From NCBI GenBank assembly GCA_916613615.1, contig OU744731.1, positions 61,158,880 through 61,222,879 on the forward strand: a stretch of 64,000 nt of DNA, given 5' to 3'. The notes beneath the pieces were generated by a model, which had not been told where the DNA came from, did no database searches, and saw only the letters and a program-made list of their open reading frames with translations. Source of the stretch: Steromphala cineraria. Taxonomy: Eukaryota; Mollusca; Gastropoda; Trochida; Trochidae. The translations under genes and the position numbers were made by a program. This document shows, one piece after another, positions 49,001-55,681 of this stretch; the stretch's first letter is position 1; every line of letters starts with the position of its first letter.

Positions 49001-52000
49001 CAGCTCCCCGGTACTCACACACACAAGTCTAAGGTTAAACCTTTATGTGAGATCAGGAATTTACGTTCCTGGGGCGGGTAAGAATAGGACATTTTCTCAC
49101 ACATGCACATTTGTGTCTGAACAATAGATCCTACTGGCGGCTTAGCTTTATGTGTCCTTGGGTTTATTGTCGCCAAGTAAATATTGAACTAGTTCAATTA
49201 CGTGAACATCTGACTTTGACAACGAATCCGAACAACCAATTTATTTCAAACTTAAAAATGTACGTTTTTATGCCTCCGAATCAGAAATTCCGGGGAATAT
49301 TGGTTTTGCCATGTCCGTCTGTCTGTCCGTCTGTAAGTCTGCTTGTCACAAAAAACTTTAACCTTGGATTGGATGGAGATTGACCTTTGATATTTCACAT
49401 GTGCATCTATCATGATAAGACCTTTCAGATGAGATCATAAGTGTGACCTCGTAACCCTGACCTTGGCACAGCAAGCATTTTTGTTATAACTTAAACCTTG
49501 GCCATAACTTGTGATAAGATAGAGATTGACCTTTGATATTTCACATGTGCACAGTGACCACGACCGGATGCGGCGGCATTGATTGCTTTTTGCGAAACCA
49601 GTTTTCTTCGGAAATATAAATATGTTTAAACCATTTTTCTATAAAAAATTATTGTATTACAGACAGCGAACCGCTATATCCTGATCTGCGCTGGGATTAT
49701 CCTCATCTTGTTCTCGGTGATAGGCAAGTTCGGAGCCGTACTAGCCACCATTCCTGACCCGGCGCTAGGGGGCGCTCTAGCAGTGATCTACGGGATGCTC
49801 GTGTCGCTCGGTCTCTCCACACTTCAGTTCGTCAACCTCAACTCAGCTCGCAATCTTCTCATTCTCGGGCTGTCTTTCTTCATCGGGATTCTCATCCCTG
49901 AATGGATTGATAGAGACTCCACCTTTATCAACACTGGTGCGAACTCATGTATAAACTCTCATATCAGCATGATCAGATCATACACACTTAAAGTGACACA
50001 GAGTATCTTTCTTTAAATTTTATTTTTGTTTTGATAAGCTACAAAATATCTAATATGCTTATTTAAGTTCATATCTCTTGCAAATATATACATTTATGCA
50101 TAATATCTCTAAAATGCTTGATTTTATGGAAAAATCAAGAAAACATCTCAAATACGTTTAATTAATATTCAAAATTATGCATCCAATTAATCTACCTATT
50201 GGTTACAATACCTAATAAACACTATCGAATCGAATATATCTTCCTGTCAGCTAATGACAAGGTTTCAAAATTACATTTGGCGAATTAGCTACCACTCGAG
50301 CCACATTGTCCGGTTTTCGATCAAAATCCCGACTTTGAATGGCCGTATTTTCGCCCTAATGTACTGATTGACCTTTAACTTGTTGTTTTCAGTAACAGTT
50401 AGTAGTTCCCGATGTTATAACATCGATTTCAAAATTTGACATATGTGATCCTATCAACATACTCTGTGTCTCTTTAACAATCTACATCGGTGTATTTGTA
50501 TCAGCGGAGCCCCGTTCTTTCACCATGATCAATTAGCAGTCCCGAATGAGACAAAGGTCAACACATCAACATTGGTCGGAAACAATGTGCACAGGGCCCC
50601 GGTTCTTTAAAGTGTTTAGACATCCCTGAATTCAATGTCGTCAGAGGATGTTTTAACAGTAAAGGGAGTAGCTTTGACAACCAAGTTAAACCTAGCTGTG
50701 ATATTAAAAATATGGACTAATGGGACCTATATAAATATTACACCTAGTTTTAACTAGTTTGGTAGCTTTGAAGGCGTTCAAATCACGGCCGATTCCAAAC
50801 TGTTAGGAGCGTTTGACCATATGTGCTATCTCCGAATCAAGCAGCTTATAATTAAGCAGCAGCATTTTGAGGATTTTCCTTGCATTATACATATGACGTA
50901 TTTACAGCCAGTAGACGTTCACCCGGCCTCTCGTCCGGACACTGCCAAATACATATACAATCCTTAGATTGGCATTGTCTTTCAATTGAAACCATTAATT
51001 TTCATTTTCCTGACAGCACTTTATGTTCCCCCTAAAACGTGCTACTGCCCCTTTAACATGCAGATGTCTACTGTTGGTACATCACAAACAATCCTTTGTT
51101 TACGTATACAACATAGGCTCTTCTTGCAGGTAGCAAGGTAGCTGACAACACGCTGAAAGTAGCTCTAGGGACCCCCATGTTTCTTGGCGGTCTAATAGCC
51201 ATCATCCTGGACAACACAACACCTGGTGAGTTTACCTGGATATAATTACACTTGTGACGTCATCCCAATGTTCTATAGCCATCATCCTGGACAACACAAC
51301 ACCTGGTGAGTTTACCTGGATATAATTACACTTGTGACGTCATCCCAATGTTCTATAGCCATCATCCTGGACAACACAACACCTGGTGAGTTTACCTGAT
51401 TATAATTACACTTGTGACGTCATCCTAATGTTCTATAGCCATCATCCTGGACAACACAACACCTGGTGAGTTTACCTGGATATAATTACACTTGTGACGT
51501 CATCCTAATGTTCTATAGCCATCATCCTGGACAACACAACACCTGGTGAGTTTACCTGGAGATAATTACACTTGTGACGTCATAAAAATAATAATTAATT
51601 TGTAAAGCGCCTTTTTTCCAACTTTTAGCTGCTCCATGGCGCTGAAGTAGAGAAATATTACATATTAACTGCGTCTCTAAACAGGAACGTTATTAGAGAG
51701 ATCTTGAAGGTTGTCTGAGAGATTGCTGTCATCCAAATATTCTATTTCTCCATCAATAATAAGTAATTTTACATCAAGTTTTTCCCTTTGATTTCATAAT
51801 TTCAAGGATTTTAAGGATGTTGCTGAACAAGCATATACTTGAGTTTAATTCGAGTCGGGTAATATCCTCGCAACTCTTCATTCCTGGGGGCTCGGTCCAT
51901 TATTTTCAAGGAATGGAGATTTACTTGGACATTACCCTATTTATGATGCGGAGATAATGCACAGAGGGATTGAATTGTCGAAAACAGTCTGGGAAATAGC

Positions 52001-53345
52001 TTTAGTCGCTAATCAAGCTCCTTTTAAACTTTTAGTATATTTAGTTCTAGAAGTTGCTTGACCGTCGACTTTGGCTGTTTCGTCAAGATTTTCGTTTCCG
52101 ATGAACAAATACCCAAGGTAAATTGTAAAAATAACATTGAACATGTTAAAGATTCAAATTTAGTGTTATTTCAACGAGGGGTACACTCTGTCCCAAGAGG
52201 TAAACATTTCAGATCGGTGCAGAATAGTTGCGAAAAAAGGCGTTCACCTAGATCTAATTTTTTTATCCGCCCTTCTTAGTCAAATGTGAATTTGAACATT
52301 TCATTATTCAAAGAAGACCATTTAAAACTAAAAAGTTTTGTTGCTTGTGTTATATCTTACATGAAACCTATCCCAAGTAAACAAGTTAATATGATACAGT
52401 GGAATAAAGATAAGTACAATAATACGAACGGAGCTACGAACTTCTTCCATTGGGGCTTAATATCCTTTCCACAACGGTCTGACAACAGGCGCAGTTTCGC
52501 ATGTTCTGTAACTAGTTTAGTGCAGCCAAAAACAGGAACACCATTATAATTAGAATAATTAAAAAAACGTTTAGAATGAATGATTCACAGGATTGACTCG
52601 ATCCAAGCTGCTGATACCGAAGACTCTTGCAAGGGTGCTTGCTGATCCTCGACAGAACATGAGACTATCGGGGTTGTTCCTAGACCATTTGGCAACCCCC
52701 AGGGCCCCATGTTTAAGTTCAAATCACGGAAAATCTTAGGAAATTCAGGCCTTTTCTAACAAGACCGGACAAAATAGATAGCATTACTCTGGGGCGATTT
52801 CTGTAGAATATTGAATAGGGTAAAGGGAATCAACAACTTGGCATGTGAAACCAAATTGACCATCGTTAATGAGTACGTCCAGACGGGTAAGGGGGGTCAC
52901 ATGACACAAAATAGGAACTGGTTGTCAGCTGTAAGCGGTTCGTAGTCAAACGATTTCGTCCCTACCGAGAATTTACGACTCTTTCGGGGCCCTGGTAATA
53001 AAACTCTGGAAGTTAAACATTCGGGTTGCAGACCCCCTTTAAACCCTCATTGGTGTTGTTCCATAATGAAAAAAAGGTTTTATATTATTACAATTGTGAA
53101 TTAACGTATATCGTTACTATCCATCAGGCTCAAGAAAGGATCGAGGAATCGACGCATGGCAACAGAGTAATAGCAACGAAGGAGAAGCTGATTCGACTGA
53201 CACTTCTTCAAATCCAACATACGGGTGGTTCTGTCAGAAATCCCTCTACAGAGTTGTACCCTGGTGCTCGAAACTTCCGGTAATGCCGCCAAGGGAGGTA
53301 ACTCAGAACTACGAGCTTCCATCGGTGGTTCAATCGGCATCATAA
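27877..53345 (+). CDS. SLC23A1-like: SLC23-family nucleobase-ascorbate transporter, 11 coding exons
   Basis: A membrane transporter of the NAT/SLC23 family, whose vertebrate members SVCT1/2 carry out sodium-coupled ascorbate uptake at the plasma membrane; other members carry nucleobases. Exons: 27877-28056, 29378-29535, 30693-30790, 32190-32245, 34793-34974, 36891-37023, 39425-39581, 46442-46695, 49663-49936, 51130-51225, 53128-53345. All have GT/AG borders and phases that join, giving about 601 residues. Seen: acidic, lysine-rich N-terminus (1-48); QH in TM1 (60-61); LQGPSSVF in TM3 (117-124); sequons at N147 and N152 in the extracellular loop; ESVGDY (347-352) and NRGIFLEGI (370-378), both strongly conserved in the family; a NAT signature position reading ANIAAMTLTR (397-406); LDNTTPG before the cytoplasmic tail. 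The family usually has P, Q or E at 397 and G at 400, so the substrate is uncertain. A 5' UTR exon probably lies upstream and was not found. Confidence 0.93.
28057..28620. other. SLC23 intron 1, left part
   Basis: AT-rich. Open frames on either strand (28034-28237 -, 28234-28512 -) are short and featureless. Nothing is recognised. Confidence 0.45.
28620..29377 (+). repeat. Tandem array of TTTCAATGAGATT units in intron 1
   Basis: TCTTATTTCAATGAGATT and variants recur every 50-60 bp from about 28640, more regular from 28940 (with ATATGTTCATTATCAATGAT). The array ends in ~103-bp units that include TTGGCCAGCACGTGTTGATG at 29165, 29267 and 29371. The last runs into exon 2. Confidence 0.8.
29378..29535 (+). 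CDS. SLC23A1-like: SLC23 exon 2 (residues 61-112)
   Basis: The acceptor is ATATTGGCCAG|CAC and the donor ATCAG|GTTTGT, ending in phase 2. It encodes HVLMCLPACLAIPFIVADGL (TM1, equivalent to [20 protein letters not shown] in human SVCT1) and TM2 through ETALGI. Its first ~30 bp with the acceptor occur twice more just upstream, at 29172 and 29274. Confidence 0.9.
29536..30045. other. SLC23 intron 2, left part
   Basis: 29536-29730 still has array-like text (a second TGGAATCAGGTTTGTATATT at about 29638, echoing the exon 2 donor). 29826-29838 reads ACAAGATGGCGAC, a YY1-like core. Nothing else. Confidence 0.5.
30047..30515. repeat. G-rich ~21-bp minisatellite, ~22 copies
   Basis: Units GGGGACACATTTGGATAGGG with G-run lengths of 4 to 6 and variants CCTTT for CATTT and AGATA for GGATA. 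Regular G-runs on the + strand give quadruplex potential. Long open frames on the - strand (Pro/Ser-rich) are repeat translations. Confidence 0.95.
30693..30790 (+). CDS. SLC23A1-like: SLC23 exon 3 (residues 113-145)
   Basis: The acceptor is TACATCCAG|G and the donor ACTATAG|GTGAAC. The first base completes Arg113 and the last begins Glu146. It encodes the TM3 segment LPILQGPSSVFLPVILAV and EWKC, which aligns with LPLFQASAFAFLVP...RWKC of human SVCT1. It is too short to be noticed as an open frame from ATG. Confidence 0.88.
30811..31465 (+). repeat. ~125-bp tandem repeat in intron 3, ~5-6 copies
   Basis: Units contain AATACTAAACGAGCTAATAT, TAATACAATTTCACCATACG, GTTGATGATCTTGTAAGAGT and TATCAATATCAGATAAAA. 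The first copies (30820-31070) are nearly identical and later ones diverge to about 31465. Confidence 0.85.
31466..32189. other. SLC23 intron 3, remainder
   Basis: AT-rich, no supported feature before exon 4. Confidence 0.45.
32190..32245 (+). CDS. SLC23A1-like: SLC23 exon 4, 56-bp exon (residues 146-164)
   Basis: The acceptor is TTAATCTTCAG|AG and the donor AGACAG|GTATGA. It is found by phase: two bases complete Glu146, then NGSSINSTILSQEERLRQ, phase 0 out. It fills the extracellular loop that in human SVCT1 also has two N-glycosylation sequons and a basic-acidic helix (RIREVQG) before TM4. Joining exon 3 directly to exon 5 with the other possible acceptor would also keep frame but lose this loop. 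Confidence 0.82.
32308..32905 (-). mobile_element. Non-LTR retrotransposon 3' fragment
   Basis: The - strand frame 32904-32461 (147 codons) resembles the tail of a LINE reverse-transcriptase protein: RFRCGCHNLMIELGRRTGV, then a zinc-binding C-x2-C (CSHCC) and EHEFHFLLVC followed by an L-R-E-S run. Downstream on the - strand is a typical LINE 3' end with AATAAAACATTCATTCAT near 32308-32330. It is truncated on the 5' side and lies 62 bp from SLC23 exon 4. Confidence 0.75.
33045..33380. mobile_element. Small element with ~62-bp inverted ends in intron 4
   Basis: The left arm starts ATAAACTGAACGCCAAAGGA at about 33045. The right arm ends TTTTTGCGTTCAGTTTAT near 33376. The arms match over ACTCTTTGAATTTGAATATC and ATAAAAAGTTACGTG with few differences. 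About 335 bp, non-coding; the frame at 33065 lies in it. Confidence 0.85.
33381..34792. other. SLC23 intron 4, remainder
   Basis: AT-rich, no gene or clear repeat seen. Confidence 0.45.
34793..34974 (+). CDS. SLC23A1-like: SLC23 exon 5 (residues 165-224)
   Basis: The acceptor is TTGTATTCAAG|TTA and the donor TTGGC|GTGAGT, ending in phase 2. It encodes SGSVMAASLVEILIGGTG and VGPITVAPVIALIGLSL, matching TM4-TM5 of the family (QGAIMVSSVVEVVIG; IGPLTVTPTVSLIGLS in SVCT1). Confidence 0.92.
35013..35379. mobile_element. GGGGCAGTAGCACG small inverted-repeat element
   Basis: Ends TTAAAGGGGCAGTAGCAC and GTGCTACTGCCCCTTTAA, about 366 bp, in intron 5, starting 38 bp after exon 5. Its undisturbed interior (GCATGGCTAAATTTAACATT) shows the site where another family has inserted in copies elsewhere. 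Confidence 0.9.
35613..35975. mobile_element. GGGGCAGTAGCACG small inverted-repeat element
   Basis: Second copy in intron 5, opposite interior orientation to the one at 35013, about 362 bp. Confidence 0.9.
36416..36668. mobile_element. Fold-back element, ~250 bp
   Basis: CATCCTGTCTCAGGGTACGA at the left pairs with TCGTAGCCTGAGACAGGATG at the right. The arms continue through GCTAGCTTCACTAATCTGTA, CCCTGGGCTCAGA and CCAATCAAATC / GATTTGATTGG. Almost the whole element is stem with a small loop near 36530. Confidence 0.9.
36680..36865. repeat. Dispersed repeat containing a YY1-like site
   Basis: Its inverted copy lies at about 56405-56600. Both contain AAGATGGCGGATGAAAGCCG (reverse at 56430), AT-rich text and GTCGTAACT.. 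at the other end. The left edge abuts the fold-back element and the right edge is 26 bp from exon 6. Confidence 0.65.
36891..37023 (+). CDS. SLC23A1-like: SLC23 exon 6 (residues 225-269)
   Basis: The acceptor is CACGTTTAAG|A and the donor CTGCCA|GTGAGT, phase 0 out. It encodes TM6 (GAVGVVIFALYLGH) and an Arg/Lys-rich cytoplasmic loop (RRASPRAKRRGIK) leading to CQLLP, equivalent to the KMFP start of the next helix in SVCT1. It is more GC-rich than its introns. Confidence 0.87.
37024..38480. other. SLC23 intron 6, left part
   Basis: Two loosely similar stretches (37526-37600 and 38207-38290: TTGTCCACACGGTTAT, AACTTGTAAG) suggest a degraded repeat. No gene. Confidence 0.45.
38481..38845. mobile_element. 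GGGGCAGTAGCACG small inverted-repeat element
   Basis: TTAAAGGGGCAGTAGCACG to CGTGCTACTGCCCCTTTAA, about 365 bp, same interior orientation as 35013. Confidence 0.9.
38872..39366. mobile_element. GTGACACAGAGTA small inverted-repeat element, copy 2
   Basis: It starts CTTTAAAGTGACACAGAGTA and ends CATACTCTGTGTCTCTTTAA, about 495 bp, 58 bp before SLC23 exon 7 and 27 bp after another small element. Confidence 0.88.
39425..39581 (+). CDS. SLC23A1-like: SLC23 exon 7 (residues 270-321)
   Basis: The acceptor is TACTTGCCAG|GTT and the donor CATATCCTG|GTAAGT, phase 1 out. It encodes VLLSILVVWGISAILTVTNV, FPDDPDHTRYRARSDAKSRL and APWFYVPYP, aligning with TDVLPTDP..ARTDAR..APWIRIPYP of SVCT1. Confidence 0.93.
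39582..40855. other. SLC23 intron 7, left part
   Basis: 40275-40510 is the inverted copy of 26985-27230. 40525-40610 shares TCGGCTTTCCTCTCATTCAT and AGTCTGAAG with the SINE-like fragment at 16318-16395. The rest shows nothing. Confidence 0.5.
40860..41110 (-). repeat. tRNA-derived SINE
   Basis: The - strand from about 41104 reads TAGCGCAGTGGTTAGCGCG (A box) and then GTGGTTCGAATCCCGCC (B box), about the spacing of a tRNA. The following sequence (GAGAACTGTTCTACACGCAG) has no tRNA structure. The head resembles a mutated tRNA and the body is non-tRNA, as expected for a SINE; not a functional tRNA gene. Confidence 0.7.
41111..41700. other. SLC23 intron 7, nothing recognised
   Basis: Slightly more GC-rich than its surroundings; no repeat family or gene identified. 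Confidence 0.4.
41815..42730 (+). repeat. ~155-bp tandem array with a YY1-like site in each unit
   Basis: Six units marked by GAATCCAAGATGGCCGCCAT (or GGCTGCCAT) at about 41924, 42080, 42237, 42392, 42540 and 42688. Each also has CATTCTGAAATTGTAGTATG and TTCCTCACAGAAAGGTAGA. AAGATGGC is the YY1 core, here joined to its own reverse (GCCGCCATGGCAGCCAT). Binding is inference. Confidence 0.85.
44643..44870. repeat. Polypyrimidine tandem repeat
   Basis: Three units of GCAAACCTCTCTTCTACCCC, CACCCCTTCTATCC, TTCCCCTCC and CCTTTCCTCTCCTGTCCTTC, about 80 bp each. The + strand is almost pure C/T. Confidence 0.85.
45743..46441. other. End of SLC23 intron 7
   Basis: 46038-46196 folds on itself: TTACCCGAAGAAGTGTGTCA and TGACTTT at the left pair with AAAGTCATATGACACACTGC and GAGGGTAA at the right. 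A 36-bp direct repeat (TGTCACCACTTATTTTCAAC..) lies at 46007-46042 and 46298-46333. Confidence 0.7.
46442..46695 (+). CDS. SLC23A1-like: SLC23 exon 8 with NAT signature (residues 322-406)
   Basis: The acceptor is AAACTTCCAG|GA and the donor ACTCGT|GTACGT, phase 0 out. It holds the family's substrate-site region: ESVGDYFAAAKA (TM8), NHAVNRGIFLEGIGGLISG (TM9) and GHATTSFSANIAAMTLTR (TM10). TM8 Glu347 is kept. The signature has Ala397 where SVCTs have Pro and nucleobase carriers Gln or Glu, and Ala400 where Gly is usual. Confidence 0.95.
46696..47560. other. SLC23 intron 8, left part, with a promoter-like patch
   Basis: 47247-47312 has CTATATAAGGCAGGCACTGC and, about 50 bp later, GGGGCCACCATGAAG, a TATA box and strong Kozak ATG on the + strand. 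The frame is short (16 codons to CAG|GTAATC). It may be part of an LTR or a chance match; no transcript unit could be traced. Confidence 0.4.
47580..48060 (+). repeat. ~60-bp repeat in a ~180-bp higher-order unit
   Basis: Half-units such as TCATAGAATCTTTTGAGATA, CATAACGTGTCCTAGTAATA and GTCACGTTTCATAACCTCAC alternate. The triplet of half-units starting near 47690 recurs near 47870. Confidence 0.8.
48180..48720 (+). repeat. 70-bp tandem repeat, four near-identical copies
   Basis: CTGACAATATACTTTTGAGA starts at about 48241, 48311, 48381 and 48451, with a shorter copy at 48521; looser copies continue to about 48720. Each unit ends GCTTTGTACCGTTTTGTCAT. Confidence 0.9.
48721..49269. other. SLC23 intron 8, nothing recognised
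   Basis: Open frames of about 100 codons overlap on both strands (48720-49022 -, 48816-49127 +) without domain signals or plausible splice context. Confidence 0.4.
49275..49585 (+). repeat. CCGTCTGTCC-type dispersed repeat fragment
   Basis: TATGCCTCCGAATCAG ... CCATGTCCGTCTGTCTGTCC, then two units with GATTGACCTTTGATATTTCA and CACATGTGCA, ending ACCGGATGCGGCGGCAT. It has the same layout as other bivalve-type repeats here but is a distinct family. Confidence 0.6.
49663..49936 (+). CDS. SLC23A1-like: SLC23 exon 9 (residues 407-497)
   Basis: The acceptor is GTATTACAG|ACA and the donor AACACTG|GTGCGA, phase 1 out. It encodes FSVIGKFGAVLATIPDPALG, SLGLSTLQFVNLNSARNLLI and IPEWI...FINT, the most conserved C-terminal helices of SLC23 (GKFTALFASLPDPILGG; LSNLQFVDMNSSRNLFVLG in SVCT1). 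Confidence 0.95.
49988..50478. mobile_element. GTGACACAGAGTA small inverted-repeat element, copy 3
   Basis: It starts TTAAAGTGACACAGAGTATC and ends CATACTCTGTGTCTCTTTAA, 51 bp after SLC23 exon 9. Interior as in the other two copies. Confidence 0.88.
50479..51129. other. Rest of SLC23 intron 9
   Basis: About 50960-51056 is the right end only of a GGGGCAGTAGCACG element (CATTGTCTTTCAATTGAAAC to CTGCCCCTTTAA). The rest shows nothing. Confidence 0.6.
51130..51225 (+). CDS. SLC23A1-like: SLC23 exon 10 (residues 498-529)
   Basis: The acceptor is CTTCTTGCAG|GT and the donor ACACCTG|GTGAGT. It encodes SKVADNTLKVALGTPMFLGG and LIAIILDNTTP, matching [21 protein letters not shown] of SVCT1. Its last 27 bp and donor recur four more times downstream at 80-bp spacing. 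Confidence 0.93.
51191..51585 (+). repeat. 80-bp tandem repeat holding the end of SLC23 exon 10
   Basis: Five units, exact 80-bp spacing (ATAGCC ending at 51200, 51280, 51360, 51440 and 51520). Each has CCATCATCCTGGACAACACA + ACACCTG|GTGAG and TTGTGACGTCAT. The first unit is the real exon end. In the others, one base is lost (TCTATAGCC for TCTAATAGCC), which creates a TATAG|CC acceptor-like site. Confidence 0.97.
51586..52819. other. SLC23 intron 10, middle
   Basis: Frames at 52058-52279 and 52286-52549 have no recognised domain. Nothing supported. Confidence 0.4.
52820..53043. mobile_element. TTTAAAGGG small inverted-repeat element, copy 2
   Basis: Diverged copy of 19870-20094 (ACCATCGTTAATGAGTACGT, GGGGGGTCACATGACAC, TAAAACTCTGGAAGTTAAAC), ending 84 bp before SLC23 exon 11. 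Confidence 0.8.
53128..53345 (+). CDS. SLC23A1-like: SLC23 exon 11 and stop (residues 530-601)
   Basis: The acceptor is ATCCATCAG|GC and the stop is TAA at 53343-53345. The first codons give GSRKDRGIDAWQ (GSPEERGLIQWK in SVCT1), then an acidic Ser/Asn stretch, YGWFCQKSLYRVVPWCSKLP (IGMGIVKRITFLKYIPICP-like) and a short polar tail. It marks the cytoplasmic C-terminus. Confidence 0.9.
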
Positions 53346-53760
53346 TGAGAACTTTTAATTTAGTGACATAATATTTTTGTTTTCGGGGGTCGCTATATTA
53401 CTTAATTCTTTCTAAAGGACTAAAGAATAATCAAAGAAATGTCCCTCGTAGGCCCTATGGTTTTTGTCATCGACTTAGTCGCTCTGCGAAAGATATATTT
53501 GCTATATTTTAACGATACAAAATTTGGTTTTCTGTTTAAGTTAAAGGGTTTATTGACTATCTCTTCTGAAAAATGACCCTAACCCCTTTTCTTCAATCTC
53601 TTACAAGCCAAATCAGACGTCCATTATTCAATATTAAGCTTATAAAGCCATATTCATAAACACTCTTTGGGCTTTGATAGTCATGTTTGTACACCTGATT
53701 GTGATCCTATCGTGTATCCAGTTACCTCAACAGAAATATTATAAAAAATAAAACACGACC
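53346..53760 (+). other. SLC23A1-like: SLC23 3' UTR
   Basis: Follows the TAA. AT-rich, no repeat of the families above until 53866. Confidence 0.6.
53747..53752 (+). terminator. Candidate polyadenylation signal for SLC23
   Basis: AATAAA, about 400 bp after the stop and before the next repeat element. The first canonical signal seen after the stop. Confidence 0.55.
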
Positions 53761-53865
53761 GTTGACTGAACGAAAGTCAAGAAATATTGCCCCCGGGAAT
53801 AGGACCCTGGAAAAAATCCTGAGGCATCCCTTAATAATGATCATTGATCATGGTTTATCCATTAC

Positions 53866-55082
53866 TAAAAGGGACAGTAGCATTTTTTTTAAAATTATTA
53901 TGTTTTAAAGTTTTCACTTGTAATTGTACGTTAATAAGCGGCCCCGTCTAAGGACGGGGCTGCTATCAGTTTTTGTGAAGTTTCCACCGCCGCCGCCGCA
54001 GCCGCAGCCGCAGCCGCACTCGTATAACTAGCTATAACTTTTTTCCACTAAGCTTTCCTGAACTCTTAATCATAACTTACTACTCATACATCGGGGGAAC
54101 GATTTTGACACGTTCACTTTCAAGGTCAAAGGTCAAGGTCACGAGCTATGTAATCACTCTTAAGTATTCCTTGTAAACGCGATAACTTGAAAAGTTTTTC
54201 TGCTATGAAGCTCTAACTTGATATATATCATCCTTGGACAAGTAAAAAAAATGTAAATGGTTTCGACAACAATCTGTAAAAGGTCAAGGTCACAGCAAGG
54301 TCATGACTTAAGCATGATTTAGCAAAAATGCTTTCTTCTAACTATGAACACTTTTAATCAATACATGATTCTTATACTCAATAAAAAGTGTTCAATGATT
54401 GTGTTACCTTGAAGGTCAAAGGTCATGAGATATGAGTTATTGCAATTCCTTGAAAAGTTTTTGGGCTATGAAGTTTAGATTTTGTGTATATTATCTCTTG
54501 AGAAGTACAAAATGTTCAACAAGTTTTGGGTACGAACTGTCGAAGGTCAAGGTCATGGCAAGGTCAACATATATGGAGAAAATGGATTAATTAATTAATT
54601 CTTTCATTACATTAATGTTATACTCAATGAAATGTGTCCATTGATTGTGTGACCTTGAGTGCCAAGGTCAAGGTCACGAGAAAATGCCAAATTTGGTGAG
54701 ACATGTAAAAGGCGGAACAGGGTAAGGCGAAACCCCAAGTTTCGGGGCTGCTCTGCTTTTGCGGTATCCCGCAAACGCTAATCTAGCTAGTGTTAAATAT
54801 ATTATTACGATAATGTCAAAAATCTCATCAGACAAACCAGGCATCCATAGTCAGAGAACAAATCATAAAGATTCACATAAAGTCCATCGGCGGCCATTTT
54901 TGTGTGAACGCCTATAATTCAATTTGTATAAAAAATGAATCACACGACCGAACTATGCATTATATATTTGATTTATAACTGCTTCATTTAGTTAAAATAC
55001 ATTGTCTTTCAATTGTAATCATTTATTTTCATTTTCCTGACATCACCGTATATTCCCCTTAAAACGTGCTACTGTCCCTTTA
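53866..55082. mobile_element. GGGGCAGTAGCACG element split by another repeat
   Basis: The left part (AAAGGGACAGTAGCA to TGTACGTTAA, 53866-53936) and right part (TTAAATATATTATTACGATA to ACGTGCTACTGTCCCTTTAA, 54794-55082) together match the intact copies. The interruption is described separately. Confidence 0.85.
53937..54793 (+). mobile_element. GGCCCCGTCTAAGGACGGGGC repeat nested in a smaller element
   Basis: It opens with the hairpin GGCCCCGTCTAAGGACGGGG and a short GCCGCC/GCAGCC run, has units with AAGGTCAAGGTCACGAG and CTTGAAAAGTTTTTGGGCTA, and ends near CCCCAAGTTTCGGGGCTGCT. About 857 bp, non-coding. Confidence 0.8.
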
Positions 55083-55317
55083 ATACTCAATATATTTGAT
55101 AAACCTGATACCCGCCTCGTTTCGTTGCATAAGTTTATTTATCTTATCGGGTGTACTTTCAACGCAAATCCATTTGTTTCGCTTTACATAACCCTCTCAG
55201 CTAGAGCTGGGCGAATTGAATAACAATTCATTTTGTCATCCATTTTGTATTCATCGAGAGCATACGCGATATAGAAATAGAACTGTTGCTGACAAATGAA
55301 ATAAACCATGTTTTCAT
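55083..55317. other. Short gap between two elements
   Basis: Nothing recognised. Confidence 0.4.
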
Positions 55318-55681
55318 TTAAAGGGGCAGTAGCACGTTTTTATGGAGAATATAAGGTGATGTCAGGAAAATGAAAATTAATGGTTCCAATTGACAGACAA
55401 TGTATTTAAACTAAATGGAGCAGTAATAATTCAAATATATAACGTGAAGTTTAGCCATGCGACTCCTTTTTCGTACACAAAATGAATTAAAGGTGTTCAC
55501 ACAAAATGGCCGCCAATGGATTTTATGTGAATCTTCATACTTTGTCCTCTGACTATGGATGATTGGCTTGTGTAATGATATTTTTGACACTGTCAAAATA
55601 ATACATTTAGCATCAACTTACAATTATCCTTGAACATTTTAAAATAAAAAATTATCAAAAAACGTGCTACTGCCCCTTTAA
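55318..55681. mobile_element. GGGGCAGTAGCACG small inverted-repeat element
   Basis: TTTAAAGGGGCAGTAGCACG to CGTGCTACTGCCCCTTTAA, about 364 bp, intact. Confidence 0.9.

Noticed and set aside
48720..49127. Overlapping ~100-codon frames on both strands in intron 8
   Set aside because: No motif; chance frames in an intron.
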